This document shows, piece after piece, positions 1 through 6,389 of a DNA stretch of 15,619 nt (position 1 is its first letter; every line of letters starts with the position of its first letter). The notes beneath the pieces were generated by a model. The model was given only the letters and a program-made list of their open reading frames with translations. It was not told the DNA's origin and searched no databases. Source of the stretch: Chloroflexota bacterium (lineage in GTDB: Bacteria; Chloroflexota; Dehalococcoidia; Lucifugimonadales; UBA3495); contig JADFPM010000031.1 of the NCBI GenBank assembly GCA_022562335.1, positions 1 through 15,619 on the forward strand. The letters are read 5' to 3'. The translations under genes were made by a program, and so were the position numbers.

Positions 1-574
1 CGTTGGCGAATATGTCTTTGATCAGCCGGGTGAAATCCGAAGGGATGGCGTAACCCACGGTGTCGGCGATGTTTACCGTGGTGGCCCCCGCTTTGATGAC
101 CTCCTCCAGCATCCGGTACAGATATTCGGGCACGGTGCGGGTGGCGTCCATGGGGGAAAACTCGACGTCGGAGCAGTACTCTTTCGCCCGCGCCACCATG
201 GAGACCGCCATACCCATGACCTCTTCCCGGTCCTTGCGTAGCTGGTGCATCACGTGGATGTCGGAGGTGGACAGGAACACGTGGATGCGATGTTTCTCTG
301 CGTGTTGGATCGATTGCCAGGCCTTGTCCACGTCGTTGGGGTGGGCCCGGGCCAGAGAGCATATCACGGGTCCTTCGATCTCTTTGGCGATCTTGGTGAT
401 GGCATCGAAGTCACCGGGGGAACTGGCGGCGAACCCGGCCTCGATGATGTCGACCTTCATCCGCTGCAACTGCTTGGCGATCTCAAATTTCTCTTCCCCG
501 GTCATTCCTATGCCGGCGGACTGCTCTCCATCCCGGAGGGTTGTGTCCAAAAACAATACTTTTCTGTCAGCCAT
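1..574 (-). CDS. leuA: 2-isopropylmalate synthase, N-terminal part (runs off left edge)
   Basis: Condenses acetyl-CoA with 2-ketoisovalerate, the first committed step of leucine synthesis in the cytosol. Only the first 191 codons of a usual ~500 are present; the frame stays open to base 1. The start is the ATG at 574-572, behind a GGGAAAGGGAAAAG purine tract. Visible DRE-TIM barrel signatures are DTTLRDGEQSAG near residues 10-21 (metal and catalytic Arg/Asp), EAGFAASSPGDF, IHVFLSTSDIHV and NIADTVGY. LeuA is preferred over homocitrate or citramalate synthase because of GFAASSPGDF, the TSDIH block and the ilvBNC context. One oddity: the usual SPEDAxR block reads SPMDATR, with Met for the conserved Glu. 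The HxH metal motif and the C-terminal regulatory domain lie outside the window. It is the last visible gene of the T-box-controlled operon. Confidence 0.93.
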   Translation of the reverse strand, partial: MADRKVLFLDTTLRDGEQSAGIGMTGEEKFEIAKQLQRMKVDIIEAGFAASSPGDFDAITKIAKEIEGPVICSLARAHPNDVDKAWQSIQHAEKHRIHVFLSTSDIHVMHQLRKDREEVMGMAVSMVARAKEYCSDVEFSPMDATRTVPEYLYRMLEEVIKAGATTVNIADTVGYAIPSDFTRLIKDIFAN

Positions 575-623
575 GTCTTTTCCCTTTCCCTTTTATCTTG
601 ATGTTGGTCATTCGAATCAGGTA

Positions 624-728
624 TCAATCTTGGGGAAGGGGTGGCAGGGCCACGTAGTCCACCACACCTAGCCCGGCCAGGACTAGGATGCGATGGTGGA
701 CTACACTCAACGCCTCACGGGTTATCAT
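624..728 (-). CDS. Possible 34-codon small ORF between ilvC and leuA
   Basis: An ATG at 728-726 preceded by AGGAG with an 8-base gap opens a frame of 34 codons ending in TGA. It sits 43 bases after the ilvC stop and 49 before the leuA start, so it would be translated from the same mRNA. The predicted peptide is rich in branched residues (about six Leu, six Val, two Ile) with a hydrophobic stretch ILVLAGLGVV. I recognise no family. Most of the ORF is taken up by a long inverted repeat (654-704), so its coding look may be a by-product of the repeat. A leader-peptide or small membrane-protein role is possible but unproven. Confidence 0.3.
   Translation of the reverse strand: MITREALSVVHHRILVLAGLGVVDYVALPPLPQD
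654..704. repeat. Long imperfect hairpin, 11-bp perfect outer arms
   Basis: GTAGTCCACCA at 654-664 is the exact reverse complement of TGGTGGACTAC at 694-704. Inside, CCTAG (667-671) pairs with CTAGG (683-687), giving a two-tier stem. In the leuA-ward mRNA it is followed by a second small stem, GTGGC-CCT-GCCAC (653-641), but by no U-run, so it is not a standard terminator. It could be an RNA-processing or stability element between ilvC and leuA, or a small palindromic repeat element. Confidence 0.75.
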
Positions 729-771
729 TTCGTTCACTCCTGGGATCAACTTCTGGTGTTTCTTCCCATCA

Positions 772-1767
772 CTACTTGGGGTCCATCCACGGCATCATGG
801 CCCGGAGCCGCTTGCCGACCTCTTCTATCTGGCTGGTCTGGGCCGCCTCCCGCAGAGGTAAGAAGCGCTTGCGGCCCTCGTCATTCTCGGCGATCCACTC
901 CCTGGCGAAGCTGCCGTCTTGGATGTCGGCCAGGACCTTTCGCATATTTTCCCGTACATGCTCGTCGATCACCCGGGGCCCCCGGGTCAGGTCGCCGTAT
1001 TCGGCGGTATCGCTCACGGAGAAGCGCATGTATGAGAACCCGCCCTGGTACATCAGGTCCACGATCATCTTCAGTTCGTGGAGGCACTCGAAGTAGGCTA
1101 TCTCCGGAGGGTACCCGCCCTCAACCAAGGTGTCGAAGGCGGCCTTCACCAGCTCGGTGACCCCGCCGCAGAGAACGGTCTGCTCTCCGAACAGGTCTGA
1201 TTCGGTCTCGAATTTGAAGGTGGTTTCCAACACGCCGGCGTTGGTGGCGCCGACGCCCTTGGCGTAGGCCAGGGCTATCTCCTTGGCGTGGCTGGTGGCA
1301 TCCTGGTGGACGGCCAGCAGGCAGGGGACGCCAATGCCTTGCTGGAATAATTCCCGCATGCGGTGCCCCGGCGCTTTGGGAGCGATCATCATCACGTCCA
1401 CATCCGGCGGCGGCTTCACCTCTCCGTAGTGGATGCTGAAACCGTGGGCGAACATCAAGGCGCTTCCGGATCTAAGATTGGGGGCGATCTGTTCGCGATA
1501 GATGCCGCCCTGGATGTGGTCGGGGATGAGCACCATCAACACGTCTGCCCTGGCGGCAACCTCAGGCACGTCGGCCACTTCCAGACCGGCAGCCTCGGCC
1601 ACCGCCCGGCTTTTGCTGTCCGGGTAGAGACCCACCAGGACTTTCTGTCCATTGTCATGCAGGTTCAGCGCATGGGCATGTCCCTGGCTGCCGTAACCGA
1701 TTATGCCGATGGTCTTGCCGTTTAAGAGCCCCAGGTCTGCGTCGGCGTCATAGTAGACGTTTACCAT
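772..1767 (-). CDS. ilvC: Ketol-acid reductoisomerase (class I)
   Basis: Converts acetolactate or acetohydroxybutyrate to the dihydroxy acid with NAD(P)H and Mg2+, the second common step to Val, Leu and Ile. At 331 residues it has class I length. The Rossmann motif GIIGYGSQGHAHALNL is at residues 21-36. Lys131 sits in APKAPGH, and the metal ligands fall at Asp191, Glu195, Glu227 and Glu231 (ESDLFGEQ and FECLHEL), as expected for the family. The cofactor loop after beta-2 reads GLYPDSKS (46-53). Ser51 and Ser53 suit NADPH phosphate binding, but the usual Arg is Tyr and an Asp is present. The start is an ATG behind AAAGGGGA. The gene lies 31 bases after ilvN in the same operon. Confidence 0.97.
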   Translation of the reverse strand: MVNVYYDADADLGLLNGKTIGIIGYGSQGHAHALNLHDNGQKVLVGLYPDSKSRAVAEAAGLEVADVPEVAARADVLMVLIPDHIQGGIYREQIAPNLRSGSALMFAHGFSIHYGEVKPPPDVDVMMIAPKAPGHRMRELFQQGIGVPCLLAVHQDATSHAKEIALAYAKGVGATNAGVLETTFKFETESDLFGEQTVLCGGVTELVKAAFDTLVEGGYPPEIAYFECLHELKMIVDLMYQGGFSYMRFSVSDTAEYGDLTRGPRVIDEHVRENMRKVLADIQDGSFAREWIAENDEGRKRFLPLREAAQTSQIEEVGKRLRAMMPWMDPK

Positions 1768-1798
1768 ATCTCTAAATCCCCTTTAAGTTGAAAACCGG

Positions 1799-2407
1799 TC
1801 AATCTTGATTCGCCTTTTTTTGCGAGGCTTCCGGTATCGAGTTGAGGCCGTTGGCCGGATGGCCGTGGGCTTCTAGCCCCACGCTATCGCTGTTGCGCCC
1901 GTTGGACTGGCCCCTGACCATGGCCACCAGGCCGGTGCGCAGCATCTCTATGATGCCAAAGGGCTTTAACAGGTCGTGCATGGCGTTGATCTTGTCCTCT
2001 TCTCCAGTGATCTCGATCACCACCGATTGTGCGCCCACGTCTACAATGTTGGCCCGGAAAAGCTGGACGATCTGAATCACTTCGCCCCGGTTGGAAGCAT
2101 TGGCGTTGACCTTGATCAGGGCGAGTTCCCTGGCGACCATCTCCTCATTGGAGATGTCGGTCACCTTTATGACATCGATGAGTTTGTCCAACTGTTTGGT
2201 CACCTGGATCACGGTATGCTCATCGCCCTCCACCACGAAGGTCATGCGCGAAAGGCCGGGCTGCTCGCTCTTGCCCACCGCGAGACTGGCGATGTTGAAT
2301 CCGCGGCGTCGAAACATGCTGGCGATGCGGGTGAGGACGCCCGGCTTGTCCTCTACCAGGGCAACCAGGGTGTGGTGCTGAGGGCGGTCTGGTCCGGCGG
2401 ATGCCAT
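1799..2407 (-). CDS. ilvN: Acetohydroxyacid synthase, regulatory small subunit
   Basis: The small subunit activates IlvB and confers feedback inhibition, usually by valine. I chose the ATG at 2407-2405, which overlaps the ilvB TGA by one base (TGATG) and has GAGAGG upstream. A longer in-frame extension to 2485 would lie wholly inside ilvB. The result is 202 residues: an ACT domain at about 12-86 (EDKPGVLTRIAS, RRRGFNIASLAVG) and the C-terminal IlvN domain at about 93-168 (RELALIKVNA, DLLKPFGIIEMLRTG). Asp20, Gly23, Thr26 and Asn38 align with the residues lining the valine site in the ACT dimer. A tail of ~35 polar, low-complexity residues extends beyond the usual ~165, with no recognised function. 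Confidence 0.96.
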   Translation of the reverse strand: MASAGPDRPQHHTLVALVEDKPGVLTRIASMFRRRGFNIASLAVGKSEQPGLSRMTFVVEGDEHTVIQVTKQLDKLIDVIKVTDISNEEMVARELALIKVNANASNRGEVIQIVQLFRANIVDVGAQSVVIEITGEEDKINAMHDLLKPFGIIEMLRTGLVAMVRGQSNGRNSDSVGLEAHGHPANGLNSIPEASQKKANQD

Positions 2408-4113
2408 CAGGATGTCCTCTCTCCGGCTTTGCCGGGCCAACTCTCTTCCAACATCTCGTTGACCGATTCCCCCGCCGGGATCCAAGGGTATACGTTTTCC
2501 GTCTCCCTGATCATGAAGTCCACGATCACCGGGCCCGGGGTTTCCATGGCCTGTTGTATAGCCTCGGCGACCTTATCCTTCTCGGTCACACGTATCCCGG
2601 TTATGCCGTAGGCTGCCGCCAATTTGACGAAATCGGGATTGCCGCTGTAGACGGTGGCGAAGTGGTCCTGGTTGTAGGACAGGTCCTGAAGCTGATGGAC
2701 CATGCCCAACCGGCCGTTGTTCAGGATGGCGAACTTGATCTCGACGTTGTTTTCCACCGCCGTAGCCAGGTCGCACATGGTCATCTGGAAGCCGCCGTCG
2801 CCGGCCACCGACCAAACGGTTTTATCGGGCCGGCCCAGCTTGGCGCCCAAGGCTGCGGGGACTTCAAACCCCATGGTGCCCAGCCCGCCCGAGGTTATCA
2901 GGGTGTTGGGCTCCTGAAACTCGCAGTATTGGGCGGCCCACATCTGGTGCTGCCCTACCCCGGTCACGATCAGGGCCTCGCCCCGGGTCGCCTTGGATAG
3001 CTCAGTAAGCACGTATTGGGGAAGCAACTCGCTGGTTTCCCGGATCTGCGTTGAAGCATGCTGGATCCGCAGATTGTCGGTATAGCGCAGCCATTCGATG
3101 TGGACGTTGGCCGCTACCCTGGGGAGAAGTTGGTTCAAAACCTGCTTCAAGTCCCCGATCACCGGCGCGTCGGCCTTCACGTTTTTATCCAGCTCCGAAG
3201 GGTCGATGTCCACGTGGACCACCTTGGCGTTGGGAGCAAAGTCCTTCAGCCGGCCGGTGACCCGGTCGTCGAAGCGCATGCCCAGGGAGATCAAAAGGTC
3301 CGACTCGTTTATGGCCAGGCTGGCGTGGGCCAGACCGTGCATGCCCGCCATTCCCAGGTTGAGGTAATGGTCCGTGGGCAGTGAACTGATTCCCAAAAGC
3401 GTCGTGACCACGGGTATCTGGGCCTTCTCCGCCAATTCCCGCATTTCGCCATAGGCCCGGGAGATCAACACCCCGTGTCCGGCCAAAATCACCGGGCGTT
3501 GGGCTTGATTGATGAGTTCGGCCGCTTTGGCGATCTGTGCTTCGGGGGCCTCGCCGGGAGGATTATAGCCGGGCAGGTTCACGGCATCGGGCCAGACGAA
3601 TTCCGTTCGCTCGACCTGCAGGACGTCCTTGGGTATGTCCACCAACACCGGGCCGGGCCGGCCGGTACGGGCGATGTGAAAGGCCTCTTTGATGGAGGGA
3701 GCTATGTCTTCCACGTTCATCACCAGGTAGTTGTGCTTGGTGATGGGCAACGTGATACCGGTGACGTCGATCTCCTGAAAGGCGTCGGTGCCGATGGCGG
3801 GCCGGGGCACCTGACCGGTGATGGCCACGACGGGAATCGAATCCATCATCGCGCAGGCGATGCCGGTCACCAGGTTGGTGGCTCCGGGGCCGGAAGTGGC
3901 GGAACACACACCCACCTTGCCGGTGGCCCGGGCGTAGCCGTCGGCGGCCATCGCCGCCGCCTGTTCATGGCGCACCAAGATGTGGCGAAGCTGCGGGTAT
4001 TTTGACATCGCGCCGTAAAGGGGAAGCACAGCGCCGCCGGGCAGGCCGAAGAGTATATCAACCCCTTCCTTAAGCAGGCTTTCACAGACTATTTCAGCGC
4101 CGGTCATTTCCAT
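2407..4113 (-). CDS. ilvB: Acetohydroxyacid synthase, catalytic large subunit
   Basis: A thiamine diphosphate enzyme joining pyruvate to pyruvate or 2-ketobutyrate, the first step of Val/Leu/Ile synthesis. The frame is open up to 4200, but those codons fall in the T-box motif and terminator. The real start is the ATG at 4113-4111 behind GGAG with a 5-base gap, giving 568 residues. The TPP-activating Glu is Glu50 (RHEQAAAMAADGYAR). The TPP/Mg motif runs from GDGG (438-441) to NN (465-466), and FAD-domain motifs GQVPRP and GMRFDDRVTG are present. At residue 475 the block GMVHQLQ has Leu where most family members have Trp (GMVxQWQ). E. coli AHAS I also departs from Trp here (Gln). This bears on inhibitor binding and on choice of second substrate. 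First gene of the operon. Confidence 0.97.
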   Translation of the reverse strand: MEMTGAEIVCESLLKEGVDILFGLPGGAVLPLYGAMSKYPQLRHILVRHEQAAAMAADGYARATGKVGVCSATSGPGATNLVTGIACAMMDSIPVVAITGQVPRPAIGTDAFQEIDVTGITLPITKHNYLVMNVEDIAPSIKEAFHIARTGRPGPVLVDIPKDVLQVERTEFVWPDAVNLPGYNPPGEAPEAQIAKAAELINQAQRPVILAGHGVLISRAYGEMRELAEKAQIPVVTTLLGISSLPTDHYLNLGMAGMHGLAHASLAINESDLLISLGMRFDDRVTGRLKDFAPNAKVVHVDIDPSELDKNVKADAPVIGDLKQVLNQLLPRVAANVHIEWLRYTDNLRIQHASTQIRETSELLPQYVLTELSKATRGEALIVTGVGQHQMWAAQYCEFQEPNTLITSGGLGTMGFEVPAALGAKLGRPDKTVWSVAGDGGFQMTMCDLATAVENNVEIKFAILNNGRLGMVHQLQDLSYNQDHFATVYSGNPDFVKLAAAYGITGIRVTEKDKVAEAIQQAMETPGPVIVDFMIRETENVYPWIPAGESVNEMLEESWPGKAGERTS

Positions 4114-4122
4114 AATGTCTCC

Positions 4123-4146
4123 GCCAAACCGGCCCGCCGGTTTGGC
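4123..4146 (-). promoter_or_regulatory. Perfect 10-bp hairpin abutting the ilvB ribosome site
   Basis: GCCAAACCGG, loop CGGG, CCGGTTTGGC lies between the T-box terminator and the ilvB Shine-Dalgarno. Its 3' arm ends one base before GGAG (4122-4119). No U-run follows, so it is not a terminator. It would form only in transcripts that read through the T-box, and could shield or present the ribosome site or protect the processed 5' end. Confidence 0.7.
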
Positions 4147-4150
4147 AAAT

Positions 4151-4179
4151 AAAAAAACCCGCCCCCTGAAGGGACGGGC
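4151..4179 (-). terminator. T-box intrinsic terminator
   Basis: GCCCGTCCC, a short UUCA-type loop, GGGGGCGGG, then seven T residues (4157-4151). The 5' arm shares CCCTTC (4173-4168) with the antiterminator, which pairs it with GAAGGG (4205-4200). The two folds are therefore mutually exclusive, as in other T-box leaders. Confidence 0.92.
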
Positions 4180-4417
4180 AGAGTATTCCCGCGGTACCAC
4201 CCTTCTTTTCCGGTAAGACTGGCTCGCATACCGCCTATCCGGAACTGCTCGATAGCCTGTAACGGGGCCAACCGTCCCGCCCTACTTCATTGTTCAGGTG
4301 GGCCGCTCCGGGGCGAGTTCTGGGCCTTACTGACACCGGACTTGCACCAAACGCCGGCTCTCTGGGACAGAGTGCCCTTACTACTCCCCATCGTCGCGGA
4401 TTTCGTAACGATGTAAT
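4151..4417 (-). ncRNA. T-box leader of the ilvBNC-leuA operon, predicted leucine specifier
   Basis: A cis-acting RNA that senses uncharged tRNA and lets transcription into the operon. Landmarks in 5'-3' order: GGGG-AGTA (4389-4382), the S-turn side of the specifier loop; AGAGAG (4363-4358), the GA motif; GGTGCAAGTCCGG in the apical part of stem I; and the return strand GAACTCGCCCCGGAGC from 4320. Then come CTGAA...AGTAGG of stem II, a stem III, and the invariant AGGGTGGTACCGCG (4203-4190) that binds the tRNA acceptor end. GGGG pairs with CCCC below, and GGGC with GCCC above, an internal loop whose 3' side contains CTC (4317-4315) followed by a purine. That reads as a Leu codon and fits an ilvB-leuA operon. 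The 5' end is inferred from the promoter. Confidence 0.95.
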
Positions 4418-4422
4418 GGGGG

Positions 4423-4451
4423 ATGGTAACAGTCGGTATAAACCTTGTCAA
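4423..4451 (-). promoter_or_regulatory. Likely promoter of the T-box leader
   Basis: A perfect TTGACA (4451-4446), a 17-base spacer, and TACCAT (4428-4423) preceded by an extended-minus-10 TGT. Transcription would begin near 4417, a few bases before the stem I sequences, the right place for a T-box leader of about 265 nt. Confidence 0.6.
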
Positions 4452-4475
4452 TGAATCGGGCGAGGATTTAAGGCG

Positions 4476-4510
4476 GGTTGCCGGTGGTCTGGGCCCTGAC
4501 CCTGGCAACC
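4476..4510. repeat. Inverted repeat in the ilvB-metG divergent region
   Basis: GGTTGCC (4476-4482) and GGCAACC (4504-4510) are perfect arms. They enclose GTC-TGGGCCC-TGAC, which can add an inner stem. It lies between the two candidate leftward promoters and is not followed by a T-run on either strand. It could be an operator or an RNA hairpin in the longer transcript. Confidence 0.5.
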
Positions 4511-4514
4511 ATCG

Positions 4515-4543
4515 TTTATGCCTGCATTTCATTTTAATGTCAA
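4515..4543 (-). promoter_or_regulatory. Second candidate leftward promoter
   Basis: TTGACA (4543-4538), a 17-base spacer and CATAAA (4520-4515). It would add about 95 bases, including the 4476-4510 inverted repeat, to the 5' end of the ilvB leader. The minus-35 is perfect and the minus-10 is weak. Confidence 0.35.
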
Positions 4544-4603
4544 TGCATTTTCCGGTCTGCCGACATCATGTTTGAGATTGGGCCGGAGATTATGAAACTA
4601 GAT

Positions 4604-4614
4604 TATGATATGAT
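4604..4614 (+). promoter_or_regulatory. Possible metG minus-10 region
   Basis: Two overlapping TATGAT hexamers (4604-4609 and 4609-4614) lie in an A/T-rich stretch about 80-90 bases before metG. I find no good minus-35 at the right distance, so this is only the most promoter-like spot in the metG upstream region. Confidence 0.25.
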
Positions 4615-4691
4615 GATTTTTCCGCGACGCAATTCGTATCACTGCTAAATACCAGGTTTTTCGGCAGAAAATCCACTAGGACATTTCCCTC

Positions 4692-6377
4692 TTGGCAGAA
4701 CGCATTTTCATTGGTGTCGCCTGGCCCTATGCCAACGGACCGTTGCACCTGGGCCACGTGGCCGGTTGTTATCTGCCTGCGGATATCTTTGCCCGTTTCC
4801 ACCGGTTGAAGGGCAATCAGGTTTTGATGGTCTCCGGCAGCGACAGCCACGGCACTCCCATAACCGTACGCGCCGAACAGGAAGGCATAGAGCCCCAGGA
4901 CGTGGTGGACCGCTACCATGCCATATTCCTGGACAGTTGGCGGCGGTTGGGCATCTCTTTCGATCTGTTCACGTCCACCGGCACCGGCAACCACCGGGAA
5001 GTGGTTCAGAAGATATTCCGTTCATTGTTGGACCAGGGTTACATTTACACGGATACCACGCTCTTGGCCTACTGCCCGGATTGCAATCGCTTCCTGGCCG
5101 ACCGTTACATCGAAGGCGTCTGCCCACACTGCGGCGATCAACGGGCCCGGGGCGATCAATGCGAGAGCTGTGGCCGGACCCTTGACCCCCAAGACCTGCT
5201 CCAAGCCCGGTGTGTTATTTCGGGCACCACGCCGGAGTTCCGGGAGTCGGAGCACTTTTTCCTCAAGCTATCGGCCTTTCAGGAGCCGCTTTTGGAGTGG
5301 GTGCGCAAACAGACCCACTGGCGGCCCAACGTTCTGAATTTCACCCGGCGGTTTCTGGAGGACGGTTTAAAAGACCGGGCCATCTCCCGTGACCTGAGTT
5401 GGGGGGTGGACCTCCCAGTGGAAGGATACGACGAAAAACGTATCTACGTTTGGTTCGAAGCTGTCATTGGCTACCTATCGGCCGCCATCGAATGGGCCAA
5501 AGACTCGGGCCGGCCTGACGCCTGGGAAGAGTTCTGGAAAGACGAATCCACCAAGTCTTATTACTTCATCGGAAAGGACAACATACCTTTTCATACTATT
5601 ATCTGGCCGGCCATGTTGATGGCCTACGGCGGGCTTAACCTGCCCTACGACGTTCCGGCCAACGAGTTCCTGAGCCTGGAGAACAGGAAGTTTTCCACCA
5701 GCCAGGACTGGGCGGTGTGGGTGCCAGATTATCTGGACCGCTACGACCCGGACCCCCTGCGTTACCTGCTTTCCATCAACATGCCCGAATCCGGCGACGC
5801 CGATTTTTCCTGGTCGGAATTCGTCCGGCGGAATAACGATGAGCTGGTGGCCACCTACGGCAACCTGGTCAACCGGGTGCTGTCTTTCACCTATAAGAAT
5901 TTCGACGGCCGGTTGCCCGTTCCTGGGGCCCTGACCGAGGTCGATCACGCGATGATCGACACGGCCCGCTCGGCGGTGGACTCCGTCGGCCAAAACATCG
6001 CCAATTGCCGGTTCAAGGCGGCCATCGGCCACGCCTTTTCCCTAGCTCAAGCGGCCAACCGGTATTTGGACACCAAGGCGCCGTGGAAATCCATCAAGAC
6101 CGACCGGGAAGAAGCCGCCACCACCCTGTTCACTGCCATCAGGGTGATCAACTGTCTTAAGCTGATCCTGTCTCCATTCATGCCATTCAGCGCCCAAAAG
6201 CTACACGGGTTTCTGGGGTTTGACGGGCCAATCGAAGAAGAGACATGGGACTTTGATGCGTTGATCGATGCCATCAAGCCCGGCGGTCCTCTTAGAAGTC
6301 CCGGCCCCCTTTACATCAAGCTCGACACCGCTGTGGCTGACGAAGAATCCCAGCGCCTGCGCGCTGAGGCCGTTTAA
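4692..6377 (+). CDS. metG: Methionyl-tRNA synthetase
   Basis: Charges tRNA-Met with methionine for translation. At 561 residues it is a class I synthetase without the C-terminal tRNA-binding domain that longer forms (such as the E. coli enzyme) carry. The class motif is HLGH at 19-22, within PYANGPLHLGH. A zinc-knuckle insert has CPDC (128-131), CPHC (144-147) and CESC (157-160), the two-knuckle type. VWFEAVIGY (253-261) is the methionine-pocket block. The KMSKS loop reads KFSTS (333-337), a known kind of variant. The start is a TTG with AGGAC nine bases upstream; no ATG or GTG near the N-terminus fits the conserved AERIFIGVAWPYANG beginning. Transcribed away from the ilv operon. Confidence 0.97.
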   Translation: MAERIFIGVAWPYANGPLHLGHVAGCYLPADIFARFHRLKGNQVLMVSGSDSHGTPITVRAEQEGIEPQDVVDRYHAIFLDSWRRLGISFDLFTSTGTGNHREVVQKIFRSLLDQGYIYTDTTLLAYCPDCNRFLADRYIEGVCPHCGDQRARGDQCESCGRTLDPQDLLQARCVISGTTPEFRESEHFFLKLSAFQEPLLEWVRKQTHWRPNVLNFTRRFLEDGLKDRAISRDLSWGVDLPVEGYDEKRIYVWFEAVIGYLSAAIEWAKDSGRPDAWEEFWKDESTKSYYFIGKDNIPFHTIIWPAMLMAYGGLNLPYDVPANEFLSLENRKFSTSQDWAVWVPDYLDRYDPDPLRYLLSINMPESGDADFSWSEFVRRNNDELVATYGNLVNRVLSFTYKNFDGRLPVPGALTEVDHAMIDTARSAVDSVGQNIANCRFKAAIGHAFSLAQAANRYLDTKAPWKSIKTDREEAATTLFTAIRVINCLKLILSPFMPFSAQKLHGFLGFDGPIEEETWDFDALIDAIKPGGPLRSPGPLYIKLDTAVADEESQRLRAEAV

Positions 6378-6389
6378 GGGGGAGCCTTG

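Noticed and set aside
2408..2485. A 26-residue N-terminal extension of IlvN
   Set aside because: It lies entirely within the end of ilvB in another frame; the overlapping TGATG start is the usual coupled arrangement and gives the family N-terminus.
4114..4200. A longer IlvB N-terminus beginning at the GTG at 4200
   Set aside because: Those codons lie in the T-box motif and terminator. The ATG at 4113 has a proper ribosome site and matches the family's usual N-terminus.
4287..4532. An 81-codon minus-strand ORF in the ilvB leader
   Set aside because: It overlaps the T-box structure, has no recognisable protein features and is best explained by chance.
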